From contig CP092882.1 in the NCBI GenBank assembly GCA_030710605.1, forward strand, positions 2,933,319 through 2,997,318: DNA of 64,000 nucleotides, written 5' to 3'. Made by a program: the position numbers and the translations under genes. The notes beneath the pieces are model-generated. The model was not told the DNA's origin. It searched no databases and worked only from the letters and a program-made list of their open reading frames with translations. Positions 42,005-54,457 of the stretch are shown here, piece by piece (the stretch's first letter is position 1; the number at the start of each line of letters is the position of its first letter). Origin of the DNA: Cordylochernes scorpioides. Taxonomy: Eukaryota; Arthropoda; Arachnida; Pseudoscorpiones; Chernetidae.

Positions 42005-43960
42005 GTAGATCAATACCCTTTACATAAAGCCGAGGATATTTTTGCAGCTTTAGCTGGTGGTGAGAAATTCAGCAAAATAGACCTCAGAGATGCCTACAAC
42101 CAATTGGAACTTGATGATGAATCTCAGCTTTATACAGTCATCAATACGCATCAGGGTTTATACAAGTACACACGACTCCCGTTTGGAATATCTTCAGCCC
42201 CTGCATTGTTCCAAAAACAGATGGACATACTTCTAAAAGGAATTCCCATGGTTTTCTGCACTAGATGACATCCTAATTACTGGGAAGAATGATCAAGATC
42301 ATCTGAAGAATTTAGAGTGCGTACTTCAAAGAATTCAAGAAGCTGGGTTAAAGCTGAGAAAGGATATATGTTCATTTCTGGCACCATCACTAGAGTATCT
42401 AGGTCATAAAATTGCAAAGGAAGGTCTCCAACCATTGCCATCTAAGGTTGAAGCTATACAAGCCGCTCCAAGTCCAACCAACCTGACGGAGTTACGAGCA
42501 TTCTTGGGTTTACTTACGTATTATTCAAGATTTATTCCTAACATGTCTTCCACTTTAGCACCATTATACAACTTGCTAAAAAAGAAACAGAAGTGGAAAT
42601 GAGAAACCCCAGAAGAAAGAGCACTCAAGGACATTAAAGAAAAATTAGTCCAGTCAACCTTACTAGTACATTTCGATCCTCGAAAGAGACAAATTCTATC
42701 TTGTGATGCTCCCTGAGTAGGCATTGGTGCTGTGCTGTCCCAAGTACAAGGGGAAAATGATGACCGACTGGTGGCATTTCATCTCGTACACTCACTCCAG
42801 CGGAGAAAAAGTACTCACAACTGGAGCGGGAAGCCTTAGGAATTGTATTTGGAGTGACAAGGTTTCTCAACTACTTGTTAGGAAATAGTTTCACCCTTCG
42901 CACAGATCACAAGCAGTTGGTAACCCTATTTTCAGGGAATAAGGAGATTCCAACTATTGTTGCAAACCGAATTCAAAGATGGGCCATCATTTTATCTGCT
43001 TATCAGTACAAGATTGAATACATCAAGGGCAGCTCCAATACAGAAGCTGATGTCTTAAGCCGACTTCCCATGTTCCTGAACAAAATTCAAAGGAACATGA
43101 TTCAGAACCTGTTGAAATGGTATTACTGATGGACGCTTTAGACAGTTCTCCAGTTACATCTGATGATATTCTGGTAAGCTTGCCAGGAGATCCTGCTTTA
43201 AGACAAGCCTTGGATCATACACTTCAAGGTTGTAAAGAAGAAACACTGAAGGAAATGGAACTCATGCCTTACTGGAGCCATAGATATGAACTAAGAGCCT
43301 GTGAAGGCCTGCTATTCTGGGGAAATCGTGTCATCATTCCTACAAATTTGAGAGCCAAAATGTTGGATGAATTACACAATAGTCATCAAAGCATTGTTGG
43401 TTTAAAAAGTGTGGCCCGAACTTTGTTTTGATGGCCTGGTTTGGACAAGGATATTGAAGAGACCGTTAGACTGTGTAACTGCTGCCAAAGCCATGCCAGC
43501 ATGCCACCCGAACTACGCCAGTCAATTGGCCTTCTACCAACCAACCCTGGGATAGAGATCATATTGATCATCTGGGGCCATTTAAACAAAACCTGTACCT
43601 CATTGTAGTGGACGCATGTACCAAGTGGATAGAAGCCATTCCTGTTCCTAACACTTCTACAAGAGAAACCATCGAACAACTACACTGTCTATTTTCCAGG
43701 TTTGGCATTCCAAGAACACTAGTATCTGATTCATTTCCGAAGAATTCAGACAGTTCATTACAAGAAATGGTCTTAATAAAGTACAACAAGGGAGCATTTC
43801 TCAACGCCTAGCTGAGATACTTTTGGGCTATAGAAGGACCCCCATAGCCAGCATTGGAAAGTCTCCCTCCAAAATGATGTTTGGCCGTAACATTTGGAGT
43901 CGTTTGGATTTGATCTTACCAAATCCTGGTGATTCAGGGGAACCAGGTTTTAAAGTAGGA
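42005..43960 (+). pseudogene. Gypsy pol remainder (RT, RNase H, integrase), broken
   Basis: RT motifs DLRDAYNQLELDD, YTRLPFGISSAPALFQ and FLGLLTYYSRFIPN are readable. The catalytic YxDD block is disrupted at about 42260 (the DDIL remains after a frame shift). RNase H and integrase (HNSHQSIVGLKSVARTLF, CNCCQSHA, VDACTKWIEAIPVPNTSTRE) follow with several stops. Confidence 0.8.
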
Positions 43961-44805
43961 GAGTCTGTATAGTATTGAAACTACAAATCAGGACCAGAAT
44001 GGGACCGAGCTAGCATTCAAGGCACTATGGAAACTGTCTAGTTATACATTACAAACAGCCAAAGGACAAGTTAGAAGACATTGGATCCAAATACGGGGAT
44101 CTCGCATTCCTGGGAAGAGAAGTGAATCTACTGAAGACCACGCAGGACTCTCTGGGCCTGATATAAACAAGAACCACACACACACACACTTTATTAAGAC
44201 ACACAGGTCTTACAGAGGATTCTCTTTGGGGTTACAAAACGGAGAAACCTATGAAAGTGGAAAATATACAAAGGGGTAAAAATGGAGAAATATTATATAC
44301 ACATGATAAATATATACAGATTATTGTTTGAATGATCCTATGGAAAATAAGAATATGGATTTGGAAATATATAAACAAGAACCAGAGGAACTGATTCCAC
44401 AACGCCAGGAAGTGACATCAGAACCACAGTCTTCTACCTAACCACCTGATCCAGTGAATCCCCTCCAGAAATCTAGTAGAGTAGGATTCGGAAACCACAT
44501 ACAAGATTGGATTTATGAAGAGGAGAGGATGATAGACATTTCATATTGACTGGTTCATTTTATATAATATATATAAATAATGACTGGTCAATATAATTAT
44601 TCTTTTTATCATCATCTTTCTGCATCTTCGTTTTCTGGCTTCTGTAAATAATGACCATCTGCGTCATTAGATAGACTTAATATCTAATCTAAATTACTTT
44701 ATTATAAATATATTGTATAATCATATTGTCTAAATAAATACATATAGAATAGGATTTGTAAGATTTAAAATAATTTGTTTACAACTACACGGTAACCCTA
44801 AATAC

Positions 44806-45143
44806 TGTTGCACCAGGTTGCGGCTTGGCAGACTCTTCAGGCATGATTCTCTCCTGTGCTGGGTCTTGCATCTTACCAGAGCGTGTTTCAACCATCCTAC
44901 AAATTTATATAAGGGAATAATGAGATAAGTCTACTTTAAGTAACCTCCAGAATAATTTATTTTTTTCCTCACATCAAAGAGAGCAGTGAAGTCACACGTG
45001 TACCTAAATACAAATGATGATAATCTAAAAAATAATCTGTTTTAAATAAATATCATAGAATATAAAAATAAATAAATATATAATTTAAATTTCAAATATA
45101 TTAAAAATGATATAAGAAATACGCCATTAATCATGATGTAACA
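44806..45143 (-). repeat. 3' LTR of the Gypsy element
   Basis: 338 bp, the partner of 49623-49959. It contains the last codons of pol (stop at 45127-45129) and an unused copy of the first ~30 gag codons. Confidence 0.9.
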
Positions 45144-48100
45144 CTTCCCCCTCTCCAGAGGTTGTCACGTCCTCGTGAGTTACCTCATCAATTCTCTCAA
45201 AATAGGGTTTGAGTCTTGAGACATGGACAATCAATGGGTCTTGGCCAGGATTATCTTTCGGCTCAATTAAGTAATTTACGTTAGACAGCTTCTTTAATAT
45301 TCGATATGGGCCAAAATATTTTCTCAATAGTTTTTCACATTTTCCGATTTTCCTGACTGGTGTCCAAACTGCCACTAAATGTCCTGGTTCATAGATTTTC
45401 TCATTGTGTTTTTTGTCATAGTTTCTTTTCATTCTTTCCTGAGTCTTCTCTGTGTTGTTAATGACTACCTGTCTCGTCCTTGCTATTTTATCTAAGTAGT
45501 TTTCTATATATTCGTCGTAATCGTCCATGTTACTGTCCGTTGGGATATTCTCGTCGTCTAAGAGGGACATGGGTTCCCTTCCAAACAACAGGAAAAATGG
45601 AGAGTAGCCTGTGGTTTCTTGAATCGTGGTATTATACGCGTGGGTGATAAAAGGGAGGATTTCATCCCAGTTCTTTTGGTCTGTGTTCACATACATGCTG
45701 ATCATATTGATTAAAGTTCTATTTAGCCGTTCCGTTAGTCCGTTAGTCTGGGGGTGGTAGCTCGTTGTGAAGCAGTGTTTCACTTTGCACATTTTCATTA
45801 CCTCCTTCATCAAATTGCTAGTGAATTGTGAACCTCTATCGCTAATAAGAAATTTTGGGGCCCCGTGACGTAAAATAATATGTTCGATTAAAAATGTAGA
45901 GACTTCTTTCACGGTTGCTTCTGATACTGCCTTTGTTTCAGCATACTTGGTATAATAATCAGTCAACACAATTATCCACTTCCTTCTTCTTTTCGTTGAT
46001 GGCAAGGGGCCAACAAAGTCAATTCCGATTCTTTCAAAAGGGTAGTTAGCTGGGGGAATAGGTTGTAGAAGTCCAGAAGGCAAGTGATTTGAACCTTTCC
46101 GACTTTGGCAAAGATGGCACGTCTTTACAAATTCTGAAACATCTTTCAACATGGAAGGCCAATAGTATTTATTCTTCAATCGGTAAGTGGTTCTGGCGAC
46201 GCCCAGATGGCCATTCAGCATATGGTTGTGGTATTCACTCATGACTTCCTTCCTTCTCTTCTTTGGCACTACCAGCAACCATGCCCTACCTTCAGGATTT
46301 GGATTTTTCTTGTAGAGACACCCATTTTCTTCTTTGAAGTTCTGTGTAATTGAACGCTTGTTTCCACTAAGGTTCTCCTTAATATTCTCAATAAAATCAT
46401 CCTTTTCGTCTATTATTTGATTCAGAAATAGTCTTTCATAATCTTCGTCCCATTCGTTTTCAGGTAAGGGTCCTCTAGATAGACCATCAGCGTCCAGATG
46501 TTTTTTACCCGATTTGTGTATAATTTCGAAATTATATTCCTGAATCTTCAGTGCCCATCGTGCTAATCGGCCGGTCAGATCTTTCAGATTCTTAAGCCAG
46601 CATAGTGCGTGATGATCAGTTACGATTTTGAAGTGCCCTCCATATAGGTAGGGTCGTAACTTGGACATTGACCACACAACAGCTAGACATTCTTTTTCGG
46701 TAGTCGAATAATTTTGCTCAGGTTTGCTCAGTGTTCAACTTAAATATGAGATAACTTTTTCTTTATCGCCGAACTTTTGGACTAATGTTGCACCCAGGCC
46801 GATGTTAGATACGTCAGTATGAATGTAAGTAATTGCATTCGGGTCAAAGTGCCCTAAGATTGGAGGATTTATCAATGCTACTTTAAGGGTTTGAAATGCT
46901 TTTTCTTGATTTTCTGTCCAGGTAAAAGGTACATTCTTTTTTATAAGACTGGTTAATGGATCGGCAATTTTTGAAAAACCTTTGATAAATTTTCTATAAT
47001 ATGAGCACATTCCTAAAAATGATTGAACTTCTTTTATCTTTTTGGGCCGAGGAAAATCTCTAATAGCCTTGATATTATGCTCCGCTGGTTTTATACCATG
47101 TTGATTAGTTATATGGCCAAGAATCTCCAGTTCTTCGAAAGCAAATTGGCATTTTTTGTTGTTCAATTTTAAATTAGCCTCGCGAAAACATTTTAAAACA
47201 GCTTCTATTCTTTTGAGATGTGTTGAAAAATCCGAGCTATAAATGATTACGTCATCTAGATAACATAAGCAAATTTGCCATCTAAGATTACCAAGCATAT
47301 TTTCCATGTTCCTCTCAAATGTAGCAGGGGCATTGCATAGACCAAAGGGCATTACGTTGAACTCATATAGGCCATGTGCTGTAGTGAAGGCTGTCTTTTC
47401 TTTATCTTTCTCCTCAACCTCTACTTGCCAATATCCTGATTTAAGGTCAATTGCTGAAAAGTATTTGGATCCTTGAACTGTATCCAATACTTCATCAATT
47501 CTGGGAATTGGATAAACATCCTTCACTGTTACATCATTCAATTTTCTGTAGTCAACGCAAAATCTGTACTTACCATCTCGCTTCTTGACCAAGATTACAG
47601 GGAAGGACCATGGACTCGAGGATGGTCTAATTATGCCGTCTCTGAGCATTTCATCAATTTGTTCTTTTATGATTTCTCGCTCTTTCGCGCTCACCCTATA
47701 CAGCTTGTGTTTGATCGGTTTCGCGCCTTCTGTATCGATCCGATGTTTCGCTAAGTTGGATCTTCCTAATCCCGACGAAAACAAATCCTCGTACCTTTCC
47801 AAAACTTGTTTCAATTGCTCCTTTTCCTTATATGCTAAATTTTCGTTTATCTGAAATTGGGGTTCTTCATGCTCTTTTTGTTCACTTTCTTCCACAAGAT
47901 TCACTTCGGCTGGCTGGCTTCCAAAGCACAATGTTTGGTTTTTTTAATATTTTTAATGGTCGAGGGTAAGGGTTTGTTATCCAGATATATGTTTCCTTAT
48001 TCACAACATTTATTAAGCTTCTCGCTAGTCGAAGTCCATTTGTTTGAAACATTTTATGGTTCTCCTCGATGATGTATTCGCCATCCTCTGCTTCTACAAA

Positions 48101-48593
48101 TGCATTAATCAATTTAATAGAAAGTTCTGGTATAATGGCATCCTTTGCACTTTTTATTTTCTTCTGTTGATATTTGATTACGTCACGATTTTCTGTCAAG
48201 TCATATTTGATTATTTCACTCTGACAATCAATTTTTGCGTTCATTTTCTTAAGAAAATCACGTCGAAGTATAAATATTCGCAAATGTGTTCTCATTATCA
48301 CAAATTGATGTGTGATTGTTTTGTCATCAAATTTTATATTTAAAATAATATTTCCTACGATATCTAATTCTTTGCCATCGGGTCCGGAGCACATTTTATC
48401 AGGATTTATTATTTCAAGACCTGTGTTGAGAGCTGTATTAAGGTCGACCACTGAAAGATCGGCGCCTGTATCATCAAAGCTTCGCAGATACCGATTCTAT
48501 CCACGTTAATGTTCATTTTATATTTGGGGTCCAACTTTTTAATTCCATTTATGGTCGACTTGCTTTGATTGACGGACTCAGGCGCGATGTTTA
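45127..48593 (-). pseudogene. pol: Gypsy pol (protease, RT, RNase H, integrase) with three lesions
   Basis: The -1 frame runs from the gag end through protease (ICEAL...). A one-base deletion at about 48470 shifts the frame just before DTGAD, and the frame returns near a 7-A run at about 47940. RT and the start of RNase H (46735-47931) hold YRKLNDVTVKDVYPIPRIDE, MPFGLCNAPATFE and CYLDDVIIY. TGA at 46735-46737 cuts RNase H where related proteins have an arginine. Then RNase H end, HHCC zinc finger (HLGVA...CHLCQSR), the D-D-E integrase core (FVGPLPS, ISDRGSQF, HPQTNGLTERLNR) and a GPY module. Confidence 0.9.
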
Positions 48594-49712
48594 GTTTAAA
48601 TCTTCTAATGCGGCATATCTATTCCTTGTAGGGATACTCGAGTACGGGCTATTACTTACGTCCGCGTAGAGCAGAGGTCTCGACTTCTGAGTTCCATTAT
48701 CCATTCGGATTTCTTCTTCGACCTTGTCTTGTGTAACTATGGGGTCCTCTTCCACAATTCTTACAAACCTGACTCTGCAATACCGCGCTACGTGTCCTGG
48801 CTTGTTACACTTGAAACATATTGGTCTCCCGTCTTCTGTCCTATTCCTATTTGAATTTGGATTCTTATTGTATGTTTTACTTGGGTAGACCGGTTTTGGC
48901 TCAGGATTGGGAGTGTAAGATCGTCTAGGGGCAGATACCTGGGGCAGAGGCTTGTTCTGGTAGTACCTCGGAGCGGGGGCCTGGGGCTTGGAGGTGTTCT
49001 GATATGGTCTTCTGAACGACGTAGCATTCTTCCATTGCTCTTGATGATGGGGACGAGGAGAGCGTGGTCCATTATAAAGAGCTTTTGATTTTTCTGCACG
49101 TTCTTGGTAATTCTTTTCGAACAAATCCAGCTTTTTACAAATTTCTAGAAGTTCATTGGTATTTTTAGGAGGGTTTAGGTGAAGGGCAAAAGAGTATTCT
49201 TTCTTTAACCCTCCAATAACCCAGTTTATTTTAGTCTCTTCTTCCATTTGGGGGTCGACCTTGTTGCACAGTACAAGGATATCCTCTGCGAACCTGATTG
49301 CAGGTTCATTCCACTGCTGCATTCTGTTTAGCCTCATCTTCATTTCTTCTTTGTTGGCGTCTGAGGCAAAATCCTGAATTAGGCGGCTCTTGAAATTTTC
49401 CCAGCTGGTGAAACTTATCTTGTGTAGGTTCAGCCAGGTTTTGGCGCTACCAATCATATTCATGGCAGCATAACGAGAGATAATGTAGTCTGCCCAATGG
49501 TACAGGAAGCCAATTTCTTCAAGAGATTCAATCCATGGGCGAGGGTCTTCCGTTCCATCAAACTTGGGGATGTCGATGTTGGGATTCAGGACAACTGGGT
49601 CGGAACTAGCATCTCTACCAATTGTTGCACCAGGTTGCGGCTTGGCAGACTCTTCAGGCATGATTCTCTCCTGTGCTGGGTCTTGCATCTTACCAGAGCG
49701 TGTTTCAACCAT
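48591..49712 (-). CDS. gag: Gypsy gag (capsid and nucleocapsid)
   Basis: 373 aa, open. The capsid-like part contains PWIESLEEIGFLYHWAD and WENFKSRLIQDFASD. One CCHC zinc knuckle (CFKCNKPGHVARYC) is at about residues 298-311, after a basic proline-rich linker. It ends GAT TTA AAC TAA, a T-TTA-AAC slippery heptamer just before the stop, with pol in the -1 frame. Confidence 0.92.
   Translation of the reverse strand: MVETRSGKMQDPAQERIMPEESAKPQPGATIGRDASSDPVVLNPNIDIPKFDGTEDPRPWIESLEEIGFLYHWADYIISRYAAMNMIGSAKTWLNLHKISFTSWENFKSRLIQDFASDANKEEMKMRLNRMQQWNEPAIRFAEDILVLCNKVDPQMEEETKINWVIGGLKKEYSFALHLNPPKNTNELLEICKKLDLFEKNYQERAEKSKALYNGPRSPRPHHQEQWKNATSFRRPYQNTSKPQAPAPRYYQNKPLPQVSAPRRSYTPNPEPKPVYPSKTYNKNPNSNRNRTEDGRPICFKCNKPGHVARYCRVRFVRIVEEDPIVTQDKVEEEIRMDNGTQKSRPLLYADVSNSPYSSIPTRNRYAALEDLN
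48594..48600 (-). promoter_or_regulatory. -1 ribosomal frameshift slippery site TTTAAAC
   Basis: T TTA AAC in the gag frame, immediately followed by the TAA stop. Slipping back one base continues into a pol frame that is open up to the protease lesion. No pseudoknot was worked out. Confidence 0.75.
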
Positions 49713-49959
49713 CCTACAAATTTATATAAGGGAATAATGAGATAAGTCTACTTTAAGTAGCCTCCAGAATAATTTTTTTTTTCCTCACATCAAAGAGAGC
49801 AGTGAAGTCACACGTGTACCTAAATACAAATGATGATAATCTAAAAAATAATCTGTTTTAAATAAATATCATAGAATATAAAAATAAATAAATATATAAT
49901 TTAAATTTCAAATATATTAAAAATGATATAAGAAATACGCCATTAATCATGATGTAACA
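49623..49959 (-). repeat. 5' LTR of the Gypsy element
   Basis: 337 bp, TG...CA on the minus strand. The gag start codon (49712-49710) lies inside it. Two bases after its end a TGG-starting stretch (tggtagagatgctag) could be the primer-binding site. I could not match it to a particular tRNA. Confidence 0.9.
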
Positions 49960-50023
49960 ATACACAACAGCTTTTTGGCCTTGATAATGCTCCTGCTGCC
50001 TGTATGAAGGTCTGCATCAAATA

Positions 50024-51202
50024 CAGAGTGTGTTTCATTTTTAAAAGAACGATTTTGCAATGCTGTAGCTCGCGTAGGAAGCGCAGGATTTGAGTGATGT
50101 GAAAGAACAAGCATTGATTTAAATTTAATGAAAAAAGATTTTGTAATTATTCGAAATTCCTAAAATTAAAAGTGATTTTGTAAGGGGTTGCATTTTCTTT
50201 CTGACTTTTTTCAGTCCTGTTTGTTGGAAAAAAAGAGGGAAAATGTTTTAAAATAATAAATCAATGATCTTAAAATACTTTTAGGCTGACAACACTGTAA
50301 TATAAAAAGAAGAAAGAACGAGTGATATTTTTGTTTATATAATTATAAGTCAATTGTTAAATGTTTTTCCCTCTCTCTCTCTTTGAAAATAATAAATTTA
50401 AAATACTTTCTTAAAAGGTAAAATCGCATAATTCTTTAAAACCATTTCAGCTGTAAGTAAACTTATTGTTTCATCCTCTGAACCATAAAAGATTCCCAAC
50501 ACTGTCTACCCACAAATTATTAAAATTTTGAAAAAAAAAAATAGTACCAGGAAGGTGAAAAATGGAGGAAGGTTGTTACACTGGAAGAGGCATGGGTTTA
50601 CCTCAATGATAGCAACCAACCTGTTTAATAAACACCTTTCAGAACTTGGTCATACAATGCAAGGAAAGTTTCTCAAAGGAATTCATGATTTTGCAGGTTT
50701 CTACTACAAAGGAAAGCTTCCTACAAAGAAGGTGTACGCAAATGTATAATAATTTCGCAACTCTCAAAAAACCTGTCTAAGAACCATTATTAAAAAATTG
50801 TTCCAATTTTTAATCCAAGTGACTTTAGATCTGTGAGAGCCACGAGTCAATACCTTGACAAAAGAGGTTTGAAACAGACAGTTCGTATATTCCTTTTAAG
50901 CACATCCCTCCCAAATCTCCAGACTTGACCCCTGTGGATTTTTGTGTTTTTGGCTTGCTGAAAACTGATCTTAGATCTAGAAAACCAAGACGCTAGATGG
51001 TCTCTAGAAAATCTTTAAGGACTTTTGGGATACTTGTGATCAAAATATTCTAAGATGAAGTCTTAAATCTTGGAAACATCAATGCAGGGTTGTTGCTAAT
51101 AATCAAGGCGCACACATAGAAAATAATAAGTTGTACAAAAACATTTGTACATTATTTTTAATAAAGTACTAAAATCGTTCTTTTGAAATGGAGCACCCGC
51201 TG
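50024..51202 (+). mobile_element. decayed mariner-like transposon
   Basis: TIRs CAGAGTGTGTTTCATTTTTA and its partner ending ...CACCCGCTG, with a common inner part (aaaagaacgattt), flanked by TA. The inside keeps KHIPPKSPDLTPVDFCVFGL (about 50905-50960), the last catalytic region of a mariner-type transposase. Many stops. Confidence 0.75.
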
Positions 51203-51214
51203 TATTAGGCGCAT

Positions 51215-51420
51215 ACTGGTCTAAAATTGGTAGGGCATCCTCTCACAGTTCAGACCTCGCACCCCACATGCAACTTTGTACTGTTCTTTACAGGCTCAAA
51301 TAGACTTTTTTTTTACAATGAAGACCCTCTGAGAGCGCGAGATGAATAACGTGTCCTGCTCGCTGAAGAAATGAGTAAGAGTTGGCTTAATGCCTGGTTT
51401 CGAAAAAATTAAGTGCATTG
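51215..51420 (+). pseudogene. possible mariner transposase relic
   Basis: Fragments resembling 'SSDLAPH', then 'ERDE' and 'LLAEE..KSWLNAWFRKN', recall the end of a mariner transposase. Heavily decayed. Confidence 0.35.
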
Positions 51421-52220
51421 ACTGTGGTTGAGGGCATTTCAAAAATTATGAAAAAAGTAATATTGCAAAACTTTTTTCCAACCCCCCCCCACCTTTGTAG
51501 TTTATTCCAAAAGGATTTAATTTTCGTAAAGATAGAAGTTGTCTGGCTGGCATTCATATTTCTATGAAAAATAGACACTTCGGCCAGATAGAGTTTTTTT
51601 TTCATAGGATTTAATTTGTATTTTGCTAACTTCTTTTCAAAAGAAAGATGTGGTTTATTTTTCAACTTTTTATCTTCGATTATTTTATTAAAGTTTCTAT
51701 ATATTTTGAGAATGATGATGGCAGCATATGGGAGGCCAAGAATGGAAGAAACAATAATGGTACTAATGGACCTCGAGGAGCCTAAGAGTTAAGTATAGAG
51801 TGCCCGCTATCCCCGACTGACTTTCTCCTCCTAGGAGGGTCAATTTACATTATAGCTTCAACTTCCACAGAATGACAATGGCCAAGAAACAACGTATAAA
51901 GGAGGAGAGGGACATGGAGGAGAGACACCATAGGAAGAAACTAGAAAAATGGCGTTGGAGCGGGCGGCCAGATTGGCCATCGAATATTCACTCTGACAGG
52001 ATTCTATATTTGATTTTTGTGCTAGGTGCTGAGTCAGACATTGTTTGTGCAGGCGACTCCTGGGCTACCATTTACAGGCTCCAGCCTGGCTCTGGGCATC
52101 CTCGGAGTTCGAGCTCCCTTCATTCCCACGTGTCCGCCCCGCCCACCAGGGGCCGAGCCCAACGCCAATAGACTCGCCTCTGGTAGCTGTTTCTGAATTG
52201 AAATTGTGTATCATCGACAA
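51420..52220. other. unassigned, with a GC-rich patch (51935-52180)
   Basis: The patch stands out against AT-rich surroundings. A 99-codon open frame there (51872-52171) starts with a charged stretch (MTMAKKQRIKEERDMEERHH), but I found no family match or splice pattern. It could be a CpG-rich promoter or a stray exon. Confidence 0.3.
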
Positions 52221-52226
52221 TATACA

Positions 52227-53530
52227 CAGTGCGGCAAATAATTTTTAAGACTCGCGCTAGATAAAAGCCAATAGCAGAGCCAGTTATGAAATTGCGCATG
52301 CGTATATATATTCGAAGCCTTATCTAGCGCGTGGCTTTGTTTCAGCCATTTTGGTTAACTCTTTAAAACCATACAGGCGATTTTTGAAAAGTAAAAATTT
52401 TTGTTCGTTGGAATTCTGAGATGGAACAGAGAGTGGTCATTAAATTTAATGCAAAACTTGGTAGAAGTGCATCGGAAACATATATTTTGATCAAGCAAGT
52501 TTATGGTACGTTATGTTTGAGTAAATCAAATGTTTTCATTTGGCACAAACGTTTTTTGGATGGAAGAATTACGCTAGAAGATGATAAGCATACTGGACGA
52601 CCAAGTTCTTCGAAGACACCAGAAAGTATAGAAAAAGTGCGAGAATTTGTTGTAAACAATCGCAGTGCATCCCTGAGAATGATGGCAGAGGTTTTACACA
52701 TCAAAAAAGAAACGATTCGAACCATTCTGCATGAAGATTTGGGTAAAACTAAAGTCTGTGCTGAATTTGTTCCACACACTTTAACTGGCGAGCAGAAATC
52801 ATTGAGAATTGCACATTGCAGGGACATTATTTCTGCCTATGAAAATGATTCAAACTTCCTGAAATCAATTGTTAGGGTGATGAAACATGATGTTTTCAGT
52901 ATGACCCAAAGACAAAGCGCCAAAGTGCCGAATGGAAGTCAAAAACCTCTCCACAAGCCAAAAAAACGCGAAAAGTGCCATCAAAAATCAAAACAATGCT
53001 GATTACCTTTTTCGATAATAGAGGTATTATCCACAAAGGATTTGTTCCCGCTGGACAAACCATTACTGGAGAGTATTATTTAAACGTTTTGAAACGTTTG
53101 ATTGCCAGAATTCGTCGCATTTGTCCAGAATATCGCGATGAAGACAGTTGGTGTTTGCTGCATGATAATGCACCGAGTCACTCCTCACTCATTGTTCGTC
53201 GCTTTTTGGCCAAAAAAAACGTCTGTGTGTTGAATCATCCTCCGTACTCGCCTGATTTAGCACCATGTGACTTTTATTTATTCCCAAAAATAAAATTGAA
53301 GTTAAAAGGTTTTTTTTATGATATCCCGACCATCCAGACAGCTGCGACGAGCACTTTGGAGGCGATTCCTCAAAGTGGCCTGCAAGAGGCATTTAATTCC
53401 TTATTAAATCGTTGTAACATATGTATTGAATCCTGAGGGGATTATTTTGAATAAAAAAATAGTAGAAATTGAATTAGCTTGTTTCTGTTTTATTTTACAA
53501 ACCCATTCTTAAAAATTATTTGCCACACTG
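52227..53530 (+). mobile_element. mariner transposon (DD34D type), full length
   Basis: 1,304 bp with TIRs CAGTGCGGCAAATAATTTTT and its near-complement at 53507-53530. Following TA is intact; the left flank is CA, a changed TA. It carries one transposase gene. Confidence 0.88.
52421..53436 (+). pseudogene. mariner transposase, frameshifted
   Basis: N-terminal helix-turn-helix part (to about 52865) and the GRP linker (TGRPSSSKTPE) are open. A frameshift at about 52875 and a TGA in place of a tryptophan follow around the first catalytic aspartate. From 52975 the frame is open again with LLHDNAPSHSS and PPYSPDLAPCDFYLF, giving 34 residues between the second and third aspartates. It cannot make active transposase as it stands. 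Confidence 0.88.
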
Positions 53531-53669
53531 TATATATTGTCACATATTATATAGAATTATATAGAATATATTCAGAATTAAACAGCTATTTATTCGATGC
53601 AAAACAAATCAAAATTTATAAAATAAAGAGAGGCAAAGAGGAACATTTACAGAGAAGAAAAATATAAAT

Positions 53670-54457
53670 AAAAAAATTAATAATCTGTTTATAGTTTTTT
53701 TTTTCCTAATATGATTTCAATAAAATATGCAAAATCGCAGAGTATCTTATAAATTTATCAACATACCTGATGTTATGAGATTGTTGTTATAGCTTCAGGA
53801 GCCTGGGTTACCATTGTTGTTATCATAATACTGAACACGCCAACCTATTACACAAAATCTGTCCTCTTCAAGGTTTTTGGGAAAGGGGCTGTGGTCGCCC
53901 CTACTCACCAATTCGCTTTGTGTAAATATTCAGAACAAAGTGACTCGCGAGCTATGCTTGAGTGTAACACATGTAAACTGAGAATATATAATAATGAACA
54001 AAAGAAATAATTAGTTTTGCTATTAGTTAAAAGGTGTAAATAGTTGATAATAAAGATTAAATTATTGAATATAATATTTGTAATGTGTGTATTAACTTGA
54101 CGTTGTAATTTATTCAAGGTCAAACACAATTTTTTAAGCAGCCAAATAATTTATTATTAAATTACAAACGAGTGAAACAAAACAAACAATAGCCTTTTGT
54201 TATTTTATGTTATATCCATATGATTATTATTAACTTTATCATAATTAATTGAATTTAAAATAATTACATTTATATTTATAACATTATTTTATTATAAATA
54301 TATTATTTTGATATCACTATAAAAAGAAAATACAACACCTACATAAGCCATTTAGAGATATATCATAGTATGTTTTTACTGAAGAATGGGATCTTTTTCA
54401 AAAATTTGATCCTGGATTTATATACATACAAAAAAAAGAGGCCTTTATTAACATATA
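53670..54457. other. AT-rich intergenic DNA
   Basis: No exon, RNA gene or recognised repeat. Confidence 0.35.

Larger units (their letters stand above)
39252..44722 (+). mobile_element. decayed Ty3/Gypsy element, rearranged
   Basis: Related LTRs at 39252-39650 and 44530-44722 (shared 'tttcatattgactggt', 'cttaatatctaatctaaatt', 'tattgtataatc'). A polypurine tract (gaagaggagagga) abuts the 3' LTR. Between them are pieces of pol in several frames: RT start (39765-40180), RT body (42000-42600, FSKIDLRDAYNQLEL), RNase H (42854-43080, RTDHKQLVTLF, EADVLSRLP) and an integrase remnant (43330-43960). Stops and frameshifts are frequent, and gag was not recognised. Confidence 0.8.
44806..49959 (-). mobile_element. 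Ty3/Gypsy LTR retrotransposon, nearly complete
   Basis: 5,154 bp with LTRs of 337-338 bp (TGTTAC...CAACA), and a 4-bp target duplication atac at 44802-44805 and 49960-49963. Order on the minus strand: LTR, gag, protease, RT, RNase H, integrase, LTR. A polypurine tract (ggagagggggaag) directly precedes the 3' LTR. No envelope gene. LTRs look almost identical (one length difference plus a few changes), so insertion was recent. Confidence 0.93.
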
